In this document: in pieces, positions 17,227-27,116 of the stretch
Position numbering within the stretch: the first letter of the stretch is position 1
Layout: each line of letters opens with the position of its first letter
From: CAXBDP01 sp963974465
GTDB lineage: Bacteria > Bacteroidota > Bacteroidia > Cytophagales > Cyclobacteriaceae
Strand: one strand, 5' to 3'
Assembly: GCA_049340005.1 (NCBI GenBank)
Contig: JBMPIY010000004.1
DNA: 64,000 nucleotides
Program-made: the position numbers and the translations under genes
The notes under the pieces: model-generated
The model's database searches: none
The model's input: only the letters and a program-made list of their open reading frames with translations
Told to the model about the DNA's origin: nothing

Positions 17227-19426
17227 CTTTTAATCGCTTACGGAAGGCTTCTTCCAGTTTCTGATTGGTGATAAATGATCCATCTAAGCCGCTTGGATTT
17301 AGCAAAAGCGATGAAATCCTCTTTTTCAACATCAACTTTTCAGTTTGTGTCAATGCCTCATTGGTGGCGATTTTCTGAATGCTACTAAGATATTTCCAAT
17401 CATCGAGCTCCGATTGCAGCATCCATTCGCTCCAAAGTAAGCCCAACTCCTGGAATGTGTTCAACTCCGCTCGATTTAAATTTTCCTTTTCAAGCAAGCC
17501 GTTTACTTGCGCTAATCGTGTTTGGAATAGCGCAGGCTCAAAGCTCAAATTCTTATCAAATTCCTTATTTATATCCTCCAGCTTGCCAGTAAGGCGTTTT
17601 TCATCTTCTTTGATGGGAGGTGGATCATAACCAATCCGCTTTACATAAACTCTTGCTCGCTGTTGAGCCGTTTTCAAATATTCAAGTGCTCTCTGCTGAT
17701 ATGGCAAAGCATCTTCGGGATGATACAATCGCATGTGCAATTCTGACTGCCACATTTCTTCCAGAGCCATTTTCAGTAGACTTCTGGTAGATTGCTCAAA
17801 GTAGGTATTTTTCTCACCCGAATCATGGTCGTGCAAATAGCTGGACATAAGTGCTGCCATGGGATCTTCCTCCTCACCTGTTTCCAATCCTCCATGGTCG
17901 TGCAATTCTTCAATCGCATTACCTTCCTCTTGTTCTCCAGTATGATTATCTTCTTTCTCTCCACCATCATGGTCGTGCACAAATCCTGACAATAAAGCTT
18001 CAAGCGAAGCTCCTTCCGGTATTGGTTCACCATTTCCAGCCGTACTTTCAAACTCTTCTCCCAAATATTGGCCATAGCGGAGTCGTAGTACTTTTTGGTC
18101 GTAACCAATCTCGTTGGAAGTGGAATTGAATTCCTGCTTTTCGAGCGACTCTTTATCAGCAATCAATTTCTCTGTATCGATGATAATTTGCCTTTGGCTG
18201 CGGAAATAATCAGGCAATACATTTATGGCCATTGTGGCCAATTCCGCTTCTGCTAGTTCTGTAGAGTCTTTGTAAATAAGGAAGTAGGTATCTGATCGCG
18301 ATATATTTGGCTCTGGTCTTTGATTATCTACCGCCACCCAAAAATAGTACAACTCATCCCCTTTGTTGAAATCCATCGATTTCAAATCAAGCTTTTTCTC
18401 CATTTGGGCAGACTGGAAATTCTTTCGATCAAATGACAATCTTGTCTCGCGAAAACGCACATTCTCACCAGAACCACGCGCCAAAGTTGCTACTAAATAA
18501 ACTTCACTTACCAGAAAATCATCTGAAACTTGCGCTTTCACACTATATTCTGCGCCATCCTTTTCAGTATAGTTCGAAAATAGCTCCTTAGAACTCGGCT
18601 CGATCTTAGGCGCTAAATCCGGAATGGCCTCAATTCTGTATTGATCGGAACTGTAGATTAATGAGTCTGCATGGAACGCTCGGATATTGTAAAGCCCGCT
18701 AGAAATTACGTTATCCTCCCGCCTATACACATCGCCCTTTTTCTGGAAAGCAATTTTTTGGTTCTTATTATTTACCAAGAAAACAGAAAGGGAATCCGCA
18801 TTCGAAAATGAAACTTCCCAGCTTAACTCACTATTTACAATTGCCCTCACATTCAAATCTTGCCTTTCCTCCTCCACCAAGCCAGTATAGGCGGGAGGTG
18901 AAACGGTGACTGTCGCATGTTGAAATTGCGGCAAATAATTCTTGGGCTCGTTATCAACTATCGGGGCAATTCGCTGAGTAGAAATTCCAAGATTATTGGC
19001 GGGTAAAATATAATCTGCCAATGCATAAAAACTCACCGAAACAAGCAAGCCTATCACAAAAGGCATCAATTGCTGAAAAGCATAATTTGGAAACTGAATT
19101 TGAGAAATACGATTTCCTAAGCGCTCCATTTGCAATTGCTCGGCAAGGTTCAGCTGTGGCTTATACAGCAAAGCCGAACTATATTCCAAATCAGGCACAT
19201 CTTGGTGTACAATTGCTAAGACCTTTTGCTGATTGGAGTGAAATACCCTAAAACGAAATGCAACACCCAAACCAACTATAAGAGCCAAAAGCAAACTAAA
19301 TATTGCAGCAAGCCCAAATGCAAATAGCAAAAGCCCGACAATTATCGCTGCCAAAAAGGACTTCAGCAAAGCGTTAATCATCAACTGATTTTGGATATTC
19401 GATATGGTTTTGCGGAGCGTATTCAC
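17216..19426 (-). CDS. DUF4175-like membrane protein with His/Asp-rich segment
   Basis: A 736-residue protein with N-terminal membrane helices (about 20-58 and 119-142) and a long periplasmic, strand-rich then coiled region. The segment 480-540 is unusual: three related motifs, FVHDHDGGEK (482-491), LHDHGG (508-513) and LHDHDSGEK (531-539), set in acidic linker. These could bind metal. It overlaps both neighbours (11 and 4 bases). It matches the DUF4175-type protein accompanying MoxR/DUF58 genes in Bacteroidota; its biochemical role is unknown. Confidence 0.65.
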   Translation of the reverse strand: MNTLRKTISNIQNQLMINALLKSFLAAIIVGLLLFAFGLAAIFSLLLALIVGLGVAFRFRVFHSNQQKVLAIVHQDVPDLEYSSALLYKPQLNLAEQLQMERLGNRISQIQFPNYAFQQLMPFVIGLLVSVSFYALADYILPANNLGISTQRIAPIVDNEPKNYLPQFQHATVTVSPPAYTGLVEEERQDLNVRAIVNSELSWEVSFSNADSLSVFLVNNKNQKIAFQKKGDVYRREDNVISSGLYNIRAFHADSLIYSSDQYRIEAIPDLAPKIEPSSKELFSNYTEKDGAEYSVKAQVSDDFLVSEVYLVATLARGSGENVRFRETRLSFDRKNFQSAQMEKKLDLKSMDFNKGDELYYFWVAVDNQRPEPNISRSDTYFLIYKDSTELAEAELATMAINVLPDYFRSQRQIIIDTEKLIADKESLEKQEFNSTSNEIGYDQKVLRLRYGQYLGEEFESTAGNGEPIPEGASLEALLSGFVHDHDGGEKEDNHTGEQEEGNAIEELHDHGGLETGEEEDPMAALMSSYLHDHDSGEKNTYFEQSTRSLLKMALEEMWQSELHMRLYHPEDALPYQQRALEYLKTAQQRARVYVKRIGYDPPPIKEDEKRLTGKLEDINKEFDKNLSFEPALFQTRLAQVNGLLEKENLNRAELNTFQELGLLWSEWMLQSELDDWKYLSSIQKIATNEALTQTEKLMLKKRISSLLLNPSGLDGSFITNQKLEEAFRKRLKDGI

Positions 19427-20574
19427 CTGTTTCTATTCAATGCTACTATTCTTTCTGCACCAACGCAAAGCAATAACAAAAGAATGGGCCATTCTGGTTT
19501 TTTTCGGTTTTCATCGGCGTTTTCAATCGGCGCGAAAAAACCAGCAAATTGCTGTTGACTTGTCTTCACAGGCCGCCAATCTATATCAAAATGTTCAATA
19601 ATAATCTCTAGAATTTCCTCCGGCAATTGCCCCGCTTCAAACCGTTGATTTTCTTCTATCTCCAATGGAAATAAATTCTTATTCAAAATCAGTTCTTCGC
19701 TATTAATAAGGACATAACTTATGTCTTCATTCAGTTCTTCAGGCAAAGACTTAGTAAAAATCAAATCAGGATTCCTATCCGCTTCGAATACAAATTCCAT
19801 CGAACAAACCTCCTCAATGGCTCCAATAGCCGTTTTTAATAAGTTCTCTTCTTGAGCAGATACGGCCTCAAACACAAGAAAAATAGGGCCTTGATGAATG
19901 ATTTTGGCATTAGATGGCAGGCTTGAATTAGCTATTGTTTGCAGCAATTCATCCTCAGAAACTAGCAAAGCATTATCTGCAAACTGAATGGCAGGAATAC
20001 CCATATTGGCTCCTAGGTTTTCACTTAAATGCAACTGAAACTGATTTGGAATAAAATAATTTTTGGCAGACAGCTTATTAACATCATTCTCCAAATAGAA
20101 ATGTAATTCAACATTCGGATCGCTAAAAGCATCGATATGTTTTTGCAAATCGAGCTTTTGATTTTCGGATACGGGCAGGTTCTCAAGGCTTGTTAATTCC
20201 TCAGTTGAAGAGTTGAGCCAATAGACTTCATCACTTTGCTCAAACGCTTGACTCAGCTCAAATCGAAAATCTTCTACCACATTTTGAGAAGGTGCTACAA
20301 GATGAATTTTGCTAATAGAATTATCAGTATAAATGGCATTTTGAATAGGTTCTGCTAGCAAAAAGGCGATGATAATTAAGATAAGGCATCGCAAAACCAA
20401 GAGCAAAATATGATCGAGCTGAAAACCGCGGGAGGTTTGATTTTCCTTTTCCTGCAAAAACTGAATCGTTGCCCAAGGCATTGGTTTGCCTTTGCGGGCA
20501 TTCCACAAATGGATGGCTATCGGAATTGCAATTGCCGTAGCAGCCCATAGCCAAGCCGAATTGAAAAAGCTCAT
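19423..20574 (-). CDS. BatA-like protein with N-terminal aerotolerance domain
   Basis: A 383-residue protein whose N-terminus (FFNSAWLWAATAIAIPIAIHLWNARKG, then a second helix around 55-75) is the typical BatA N-terminal module. A C-terminal hydrophobic segment (about 358-375) follows. A VWA domain with MIDAS motif, present in classical BatA, is not visible. The ATGA overlap with DUF58 upstream and 4-base overlap with the DUF4175-like gene downstream suggest a single translationally coupled unit. Confidence 0.75.
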   Translation of the reverse strand: MSFFNSAWLWAATAIAIPIAIHLWNARKGKPMPWATIQFLQEKENQTSRGFQLDHILLLVLRCLILIIIAFLLAEPIQNAIYTDNSISKIHLVAPSQNVVEDFRFELSQAFEQSDEVYWLNSSTEELTSLENLPVSENQKLDLQKHIDAFSDPNVELHFYLENDVNKLSAKNYFIPNQFQLHLSENLGANMGIPAIQFADNALLVSEDELLQTIANSSLPSNAKIIHQGPIFLVFEAVSAQEENLLKTAIGAIEEVCSMEFVFEADRNPDLIFTKSLPEELNEDISYVLINSEELILNKNLFPLEIEENQRFEAGQLPEEILEIIIEHFDIDWRPVKTSQQQFAGFFAPIENADENRKKPEWPILLLLLCVGAERIVALNRNR

Positions 20575-21440
20575 GATTGCTGATGTTTAAGCACACAATC
20601 TCGAACGGCCTCTGCAATGGGTGTTTGCAAAGAAATGCGCAAATAAGTGAGGTTTGGAAAACGCAATTTATCGTCCAGCATATCCAAATAAGCTCTCATT
20701 GCTTTTAGATAATCTGCTCTTACGGAGCTTGCATTCAATTCTACGTGCTTCCCCGATTCCAAATCCTGAAATCGATAAAATCCTTGTATAGAAAAGTCAA
20801 GTTCCTGCTCTCCTAGAAGCTGCACAATAATGATTTCTCTACGTGGACTGATCAGAGACTTAATGGTTTGGAGCCACTCTTCATTTACTTGCAACAAGTC
20901 GGATACAAGTACAAGTATTTCTTTTTGCTTATTGATTAAGGAAAAATAGCCCTCTTCCGGTGCAATCCATTTACCTCCCGCTTCGGCTTTTTCCAATTGA
21001 TAAAGCGCCATCCGAAAAGCCTGTTTGCCGGGTTCTGTGAGCACTTCTATTTGCCCATTTTTCAACCCGAAAAGTGAGAGTTCATCTCCTTGTCGATAAG
21101 CCATATTGGCCAATGACGCAATAAGCATTTTGGCATAATCCAAGCGAGTAAATCCGCCCTCTTCATAATTCATGGAGCCTGACAAATCTAGCATAAAGCG
21201 GAAACGCTGATGACTCTCAATGGCAGATTCTTGCACCATATATTTACCAGTGCGAGCCAATCTTTTCCAATCGATACGGCGAGGATCATCACCTGCTTGG
21301 TAGTGTCGGTATTGCTCGAACTCTGTACCCATACCCGCACGGATACTTGGATGCATACCCAATTGCAACATATCGCTGATCTTTTTGCCAACGAGCTGCA
21401 AATTGTGCAAGCGTACCAAATCGAGATTGCCGACTTTCAT
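20571..21440 (-). CDS. DUF58 domain protein
   Basis: A 289-residue soluble protein. GMGTEFEQYRHYQAGDDPRRIDWKR (about 36-60) is the DUF58 core signature, followed by a VWA-like strand with DLSGSM (about 88-93) resembling a MIDAS site. In such clusters DUF58 proteins act with MoxR ATPases, probably as the substrate adaptor. It lies five bases downstream of moxR and overlaps the BatA-like gene. Confidence 0.9.
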   Translation of the reverse strand: MKVGNLDLVRLHNLQLVGKKISDMLQLGMHPSIRAGMGTEFEQYRHYQAGDDPRRIDWKRLARTGKYMVQESAIESHQRFRFMLDLSGSMNYEEGGFTRLDYAKMLIASLANMAYRQGDELSLFGLKNGQIEVLTEPGKQAFRMALYQLEKAEAGGKWIAPEEGYFSLINKQKEILVLVSDLLQVNEEWLQTIKSLISPRREIIIVQLLGEQELDFSIQGFYRFQDLESGKHVELNASSVRADYLKAMRAYLDMLDDKLRFPNLTYLRISLQTPIAEAVRDCVLKHQQS

Positions 21441-21445
21441 GGCTT

Positions 21446-22426
21446 CTAAATGCTTTTGATAAGATTTGCGATTACATCATCTGTGCTTATCCCTTCCGCT
21501 TCTGCTTTGAAGTTGAGCGCAATACGATGACGCAGCACCGGGAAAGCCAAGGTTTTAACATCCTCTGGCGTTACAGAATATCGCTCATGCAATATGGCTC
21601 TGGCCTTTGCGCAAAGTACTAATGCTTGCCCAGCTCTTGGCCCAGCACCCCATTCTGCCCATTGTTTCACAAACTCAATTTTAGTGCTTTGTGGTCTTGT
21701 CTCACGCACCAATTTATTGATCATCGTGAGCAATTCATCGCTAATATGCACTTGGCGGGTGAGCTTTTGGAGGAGCTCTATTTCAGCGCCATTTATTACG
21801 TTTTCTATTTTGACTTTTTGCTCGCCTGTGGTTCTTTTTAGTACTTCCAATTCTTCCGAATCGCTTGGGTAAGCCAGCTTTATATAAAGTAAAAATCTAT
21901 CCAACTGAGCTTCTGGAAGCGGATACGTTCCTGATTGCTCAATGGGATTTTGAGTGGCAATAATCAAGAATGGCTTGGCGAGCGGATAGTTTTTGCCCGC
22001 ATAGGTTACGCTATATTCTTGCATCGCTTCAAGCAATGCCGATTGCGTTTTCGGTGGAGTTCGGTTGATCTCATCAGCCAAAACGATATTGGCGAAAATA
22101 GGCCCTTGTTTGAAATCGAAAAACTTCCTGCCTGTTTCGGCATCTTCTTCTAGCATTTCCGTGCCGAGTATATCACCTGGCATTAGATCAGGTGTAAATT
22201 GGATTCTGTTAAATTTCAAATCCAAAGCAGAAGCCATCGTTTTCACCATCAATGTTTTGGCTAAGCCAGGCACGCCTTCGAGCAAACAATGTCCTCCCGC
22301 CATTAGGCTGATCAAAATCTCTTCTACCACTTCCTCCTGCCCTACGATTACTTTGGCAATCTCGGTTTTGAGTTTGGGTAGTTTTGCTACCAAATCTTTG
22401 GTAATACTTAATTCTTGTGTTTCCAA
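21446..22426 (-). CDS. MoxR family AAA+ ATPase
   Basis: A 326-residue AAA+ protein. The Walker A region is LEGVPGLAKT (about 54-63), Walker B ANIVLADEINRTPPKTQ, and sensor 1 ATQNPIEQ. MoxR proteins act as chaperone-like ATPases that activate VWA-containing or membrane partners. The genes following (DUF58, BatA-like, DUF4175-like, 534-residue membrane protein) are the expected partners. It is separated from the DUF4159 gene by two bases. Confidence 0.93.
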   Translation of the reverse strand: METQELSITKDLVAKLPKLKTEIAKVIVGQEEVVEEILISLMAGGHCLLEGVPGLAKTLMVKTMASALDLKFNRIQFTPDLMPGDILGTEMLEEDAETGRKFFDFKQGPIFANIVLADEINRTPPKTQSALLEAMQEYSVTYAGKNYPLAKPFLIIATQNPIEQSGTYPLPEAQLDRFLLYIKLAYPSDSEELEVLKRTTGEQKVKIENVINGAEIELLQKLTRQVHISDELLTMINKLVRETRPQSTKIEFVKQWAEWGAGPRAGQALVLCAKARAILHERYSVTPEDVKTLAFPVLRHRIALNFKAEAEGISTDDVIANLIKSI

Positions 22427-22428
22427 TA

Positions 22429-23046
22429 TTATACAGTTAATGCATATACGACGATGTTCACGCCAAATCGCGTATTGTCTCTAGCCAAAAATCTCTTATT
22501 TCTAAAATCATAATCCCATTCACAGCCATAGTCTTTATTGCTATACAGCACGCCAATTCTACCATTGATGATGATCGCTTTCAAATAATCATGCACGATA
22601 TCATCTCCCCAGCCATTCAGCTCGAAAGAGGTGGTTGGTGGGCCATCTTCAAATTTGAAAAAGCAATTGTAAATCTCATGGTCATTCGGAATTTTTTGAA
22701 GCTTGTCTTTCCCAAAAGTTCGCTCCATTTCCTGCTCAAATGACTTGGCAAAAAGCCCATCAATATCGTGGTTGCAGTCATCGGCAAATACGAAACCGCC
22801 ATTTTCAACATAGCTTTTAAAATTCTGCCTTTCTTCCGTCGAAAATTCCACCAACTTATGCCCACTGATATAACAAAACGGACTACTGAAAATCTCAGTA
22901 CTGCTAAGCGGGATTACTCGCTCTGTTTCATCAATAGGAATGGTCGTATACTCCACCAAAGAATTGAGCAAATTGGAAGGCATCCGTTGGTCGGTATCCC
23001 AATTGCCTGAGTTGTATTTTAGTCTGGTGAAAAAGAATTTACGCAT
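22429..23046 (-). CDS. DUF4159 family protein
   Basis: A 205-residue protein with no signal peptide in this start. Motifs such as FFTRLKYNSGNWD near the N-terminus, GGFVFADDCN (about 93-102), and GRIGVLYSNKDYGCEWDY (about 163-180) are those of DUF4159, a glutamine-amidotransferase-like fold usually near MoxR genes. It is the first gene of the MoxR unit, after a terminator separating it from tldE. Function unknown. Confidence 0.85.
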   Translation of the reverse strand: MRKFFFTRLKYNSGNWDTDQRMPSNLLNSLVEYTTIPIDETERVIPLSSTEIFSSPFCYISGHKLVEFSTEERQNFKSYVENGGFVFADDCNHDIDGLFAKSFEQEMERTFGKDKLQKIPNDHEIYNCFFKFEDGPPTTSFELNGWGDDIVHDYLKAIIINGRIGVLYSNKDYGCEWDYDFRNKRFLARDNTRFGVNIVVYALTV

Positions 23047-23081
23047 CTGAAATTGAGCAAAATTTGACTTGCCAAAAAAAT

Positions 23082-23145
23082 GGAAGGCACCTTTTCCGAT
23101 TATTCAATAATGTGTGAATAATGTTCTCGAAAAAAGGTGCTTTCC
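23082..23145. terminator. Long hairpin between tldE and DUF4159
   Basis: GGAAGGCACCTTTT pairs with AAAAGGTGCTTTCC, and an inner stem TTATTCA/TGAATAA lies inside the loop. It is the likely end of the tldD-tldE transcript and separates it from the MoxR operon. Confidence 0.65.
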
Positions 23146-23185
23146 TAATATTTACCCTTCGAGTAAATCGAAGCGGGAGGTGATA

Positions 23186-24502
23186 TTATACTGCGTCAGA
23201 CAAACTGGTAAAGGTGAAATCTCGAATTTTCATTGGAGGAATCATACTACCACCCACCCGCTCAGGGCGACCCATTGCTTCTATATTGTTAAGCATCACT
23301 ATTGGGCTTTCGTTGAAGCGGAAGTTCTTTACCGGGAATTTGATTTGCCCGTTTTCGATAAAGAAAGTACCGTCACGAGTAAGTCCGGTAACGAGTAGCG
23401 TTTGAGGATCGACTGATCTAATATACCAAAAACGAGTAACCAAAACGCCTCTTTCTGTAGAGCGAATCAAGTCTGCAAGGCTATCATTTCCACCTTCCAT
23501 AATTATTGCTCCTGGCGATGGAATTGGTTCTACACCGTTTTTCTCAGCCCAATAGCGAGAATAGACCATATTTTTCACCACTCCATTTTCTATCCAAGTC
23601 ATTTTCTTGCGTGGAAGGCCATCTCCAGTCCAAGGGGATACAGGTACTTCAGGGTGAGTTGGGTCTGAGTAAATATTTACTCTTTCATCGAAAAGCTTTT
23701 CTCCTAAACGAGTTCCACCGCCTTGCTTGCTAAGGAAACTTCTTCCTTCATCTGCACTTCGGGCGTTCATTTGGTTCACAATTCCACCCAATAAGTTGGA
23801 TGCTGCCAATGGCTCCAATATCACTGTGTATTTACCTGGCTCAATGGCTTGCGCTTCGGCAGAAGCCTTAGCTTTTTGGATTGCCACACTAGTAGCTGCA
23901 CCTGAATTGAGCTTAGATGAATCATTGTAATCTTTGGAAACATAGCCCGATCCTCTGCCATCGTTGGTTCGAACCGTTACAGAGAAATCTACACTTGTGG
24001 ACCTGTTATATGCAAATAGGCCTTTCGTATTACCTATTGCAGAAAAACCTGCCGAATCTTCCAAATAGCCTGCAGCAGTTAACCCGCCATCGATACATGG
24101 CTGAATGCTATCAATCGCCAATTTGGCTCTATCCTCCGCCGAAATATTGGCAGTGGCATTTGCAAATCCTTGCGATTCCAAATATTGCTGCGGCCCAAGA
24201 GCTGGCAGAAATTCTGGATTCTCAGGTGCAAGTTTTGCAATTTCTTCGGCTCTTCTCACTGTTTTCTCTAGCGACTCATCATCAAATTCGTTGATCGTTG
24301 CTGAGCCTGATTTCTTGCCATAAACTGCCGTTACAGCCAAAGATAAATCATCGGTGATACCTGCTGTGGACACCGTATTTCGGGCATAACGGATATTACC
24401 CGTCCTCCCGCCACCTAGACTTACATTGAGCTCATCACAATTGGAATAGGAGAGCACCTTATCTATAATTCTTTTAGCTTCTTCTCTAGTTAAAATTGCC
24501 AT
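23186..24502 (-). CDS. TldE/PmbA-like metalloprotease subunit
   Basis: A 438-residue member of the TldD/TldE (PmbA) family. There is no HExxxH zinc motif, as in TldE/PmbA partners, which form a heterodimer with TldD that degrades unfolded or modified peptides. The C-terminal TGLTRDGTFFIENGQIKFPV region is characteristic. It has no export signal. It is 17 bases downstream of tldD. An octamer copy lies at 24404. Confidence 0.88.
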   Translation of the reverse strand: MAILTREEAKRIIDKVLSYSNCDELNVSLGGGRTGNIRYARNTVSTAGITDDLSLAVTAVYGKKSGSATINEFDDESLEKTVRRAEEIAKLAPENPEFLPALGPQQYLESQGFANATANISAEDRAKLAIDSIQPCIDGGLTAAGYLEDSAGFSAIGNTKGLFAYNRSTSVDFSVTVRTNDGRGSGYVSKDYNDSSKLNSGAATSVAIQKAKASAEAQAIEPGKYTVILEPLAASNLLGGIVNQMNARSADEGRSFLSKQGGGTRLGEKLFDERVNIYSDPTHPEVPVSPWTGDGLPRKKMTWIENGVVKNMVYSRYWAEKNGVEPIPSPGAIIMEGGNDSLADLIRSTERGVLVTRFWYIRSVDPQTLLVTGLTRDGTFFIENGQIKFPVKNFRFNESPIVMLNNIEAMGRPERVGGSMIPPMKIRDFTFTSLSDAV

Positions 24503-24519
24503 TTGATTTTCTTTTAGAT

Positions 24520-26163
24520 TTAAATCCTACGTCCTGTGTTGATGACATTTACTCCATCAAAGCGAGTGGTACTGCTACCATGCGAAACTGCACTCACCTG
24601 TCCCGGCTGGCCTTTTCCATCGAAAAATGAACCGAACATGCGGTAATCATCTTTATCACAAATTTGCGTCACAGAATTCCAAAACTCTTGGGTATTAGAC
24701 TGATAGGCAACATCATCAAGCATGCCTACAATCTCTCCATTACGGATTTCATAGTATAGCTGTCCGCCAAATTGGAAATTATATCGCTGCTGATCTATAG
24801 AATAAGATCCACGTCCAATTATGTAAATTCCTCTTTCTACATTTTTAATCATATCGTTTACCGACATTTTAGCTGCACCAGGTTTCAAAGAGACATTCGG
24901 CATACGTTGAAACTGAACAGAACTCCAACTATCCGCATAGCAGCATCCATGAGATTCTGCCTCATCAATTATTTTCACTTGATCGCGAATGGCTTGATAG
25001 TTTACCAAAACGCCATCTTTTATCAAGTCCCATTCCTTGCATTTCACGCCTTCATCATCATAAGCCACATAGCCTAGAGAGTGCTTTTGGGTTTTGTCAG
25101 CAAAGATATTTACAAGGTCACTACCATATTTGAAGTTGCCAGAACGCCATTTGTCCAAAGTCGCAAAACTGGTTCCTGCATAGTTGGCTTCATAGCCCAG
25201 CACTCTATCAAGCTCAAGCGGGTGACCTACAGATTCATGAATGGTCAGTCCCAAGTGATTCGGATCAAGCACCAAGTCATATTTACCCGGATCAACTGAT
25301 TTCGCCGTAAGTTTTTCTTTTGCTTGCTGTGCTGCCATAATAGCATCTTCCACCATATCATAAGAATTGCGATAGCCTATTAAGCCATTCGGGCCGGCAA
25401 TTTTTTCCGAAGCTTTGCCATCCAAATATTCGAAGCCCATGCCCATTGGAGCACTTATGGCATCACGTGTTTTGAATCGGCCGGCAGCTGCATCTACAGC
25501 CGTAACAGTAAATGTTGGCCAAATACGGTGTACATCCTGATCGATGTATGAGCCATCCGTTGATGCAAAGAATTTTTGTTCGTTCACCATAAATAGATTG
25601 GATGTAACGAAACCTGCACCATTTTTCATGGCTTCACCATTCACATTCATCAGCAAGTCAATCTTTTCTTGGATCGGAATTTCGAATGCATTTTTCACAA
25701 TTGGCGTTCTCCATTGCACATCACCTGCGCCAGTCACCGGGGCAAGCTCAACCGGCTCAGTTTGTATTTTGGAATTAGCCATAGCAATTGCCACTGCATT
25801 TTCTGCACATGCCTTTATTCCGTCGGCACTCACATCACTTGTAGAAGCAAAGCCCCAAGTGCCATTGGCAATTACTCTAATGCCCACACCAAAAGATTCA
25901 GCATTGCTTATATTTTGAACGTTTGCTTCTCGCGTAAACAAAAACTGCTGTAAATATCTACCAATTCGCACATCTGTGTATGTAGCACCTTTAGCTTTAG
26001 CCGCATTAAGAGCCACATTACCTAGTTCTTTTTTAGCTGCAAAATCTAAACTGGGATTAAGCAATTGCTCAGCCGACACCTGCCTGCCCATCAATGGGAT
26101 GGACGACAACATCAAGCCTCCCACGCTCATGCCAGATAAAGCTATAAAATCTCTTCTTTTCAT
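24520..26163 (-). CDS. TldD-like metalloprotease with Tat-type signal
   Basis: A 547-residue TldD family protease. HESVGHPLE, the HExxxH zinc site, is about 315 residues in. The N-terminus MKRRDFIALSGMSVGGLMLS looks like a twin-arginine signal peptide ending near GRQVSA, so the mature protein is probably exported, whereas its partner TldE lacks such a signal. It is the first gene of a two-gene unit; the 297 bases upstream (26164-26460) show only the octamer at 26347. Confidence 0.88.
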   Translation of the reverse strand: MKRRDFIALSGMSVGGLMLSSIPLMGRQVSAEQLLNPSLDFAAKKELGNVALNAAKAKGATYTDVRIGRYLQQFLFTREANVQNISNAESFGVGIRVIANGTWGFASTSDVSADGIKACAENAVAIAMANSKIQTEPVELAPVTGAGDVQWRTPIVKNAFEIPIQEKIDLLMNVNGEAMKNGAGFVTSNLFMVNEQKFFASTDGSYIDQDVHRIWPTFTVTAVDAAAGRFKTRDAISAPMGMGFEYLDGKASEKIAGPNGLIGYRNSYDMVEDAIMAAQQAKEKLTAKSVDPGKYDLVLDPNHLGLTIHESVGHPLELDRVLGYEANYAGTSFATLDKWRSGNFKYGSDLVNIFADKTQKHSLGYVAYDDEGVKCKEWDLIKDGVLVNYQAIRDQVKIIDEAESHGCCYADSWSSVQFQRMPNVSLKPGAAKMSVNDMIKNVERGIYIIGRGSYSIDQQRYNFQFGGQLYYEIRNGEIVGMLDDVAYQSNTQEFWNSVTQICDKDDYRMFGSFFDGKGQPGQVSAVSHGSSTTRFDGVNVINTGRRI

Positions 26164-26460
26164 ATCGTTAGATTAGGTTTATGATCAACAAATTGAACTT
26201 TGGTTTTGGCTAAAAAGGAAATTTAGCACAACAAACGAAAGTCAATTAAAAATATGGGCAAATTGATCAGAAAACAAATAATATAATGCGATCGGAAGTT
26301 TAAGAGATTGAAAGGTCAGTGAAGCCCAAAATATCGGCTATCATCAGCGGGAGGATAGGATGATAAACCAAATTGGAATGGAGTAAACGTCAGGAGATGA
26401 AATGGATTTCCAAGGTCTTTTATAATCAAAATTCACTCAAAATTTAAGACTAAAGTAGAA

Positions 26461-27090
26461 TCACTTCTGGAAAGTGGCAGATTTTATTACTTCCCAGTTT
26501 CCACTATCAGACTTTTCTAGATAAACCAGCGCACCAAATTCATCCGTTTGATATCGCCAATCTACGCTTTCACCATAGTAATAATGAATTGCTGTAATAG
26601 CCTGATTGTGCGATTCATTCATTCCAACCTGACTGAACATAAACAAGCTATAATTGCTTGTCGGATAACTTTTGCTAAAGGCTTCCCAAGCTCTGTGCTC
26701 ATCGTCTTCTGAGAAGTAAAAGTTAAATTCTTGATTAGGAATAAGCTTGATCACCTGCTCTTCAGCCGCCACTTTATCGTCCAATAGTTTTTGATCCACA
26801 TTCACATCTAAAAACTTCTGATAAAGATTTCCCTCCATATTTTGGAGTTCAGAAAGATTGAAGAACAAAGTAAAATTTTCCTCAGCGACTGTATAATTAC
26901 TCGTCTGCTGTAGAATTGGATAAAAACCTAAATCGTAATGCTCAAGAATAGCCGCATAAACTTGATAATCTGCTTCTGCAAAAACATCAGGCTGCTCAAG
27001 GGCGAATTCTTGTGGTTCTACTTCTTCATCAGTGCAGGCAGATAAAAAAATGGTACTACACACAGCAATCAAAAAAATCGAGATTCTCAT
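26461..27090 (-). CDS. Putative lipoprotein, unknown function
   Basis: A lipoprotein of 209 residues if begun at the ATG at 27090. An upstream ATG at 27111 would add seven residues, but it coincides with a -7 promoter element (27109-27116), so the shorter start is preferred. The signal peptide ISIFLIAVCSTIFLSAC ends in a clear lipobox (LSAC). The mature part shows no recognised domain. It is divergent from the RAYT gene. Confidence 0.65.
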   Translation of the reverse strand: MRISIFLIAVCSTIFLSACTDEEVEPQEFALEQPDVFAEADYQVYAAILEHYDLGFYPILQQTSNYTVAEENFTLFFNLSELQNMEGNLYQKFLDVNVDQKLLDDKVAAEEQVIKLIPNQEFNFYFSEDDEHRAWEAFSKSYPTSNYSLFMFSQVGMNESHNQAITAIHYYYGESVDWRYQTDEFGALVYLEKSDSGNWEVIKSATFQK

Positions 27091-27108
27091 ACAATTCAAA
27101 TTGAATGG

Positions 27109-27116
27109 CAAAAGTA
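27109..27116 (-). promoter_or_regulatory. -7 promoter element of the lipoprotein gene
   Basis: TACTTTTG on the minus strand fits TAnnTTTG. The -33 element is weak (TTCG, 27139-27136). It sits over the longer start, which argues for initiation at 27090. Confidence 0.5.
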
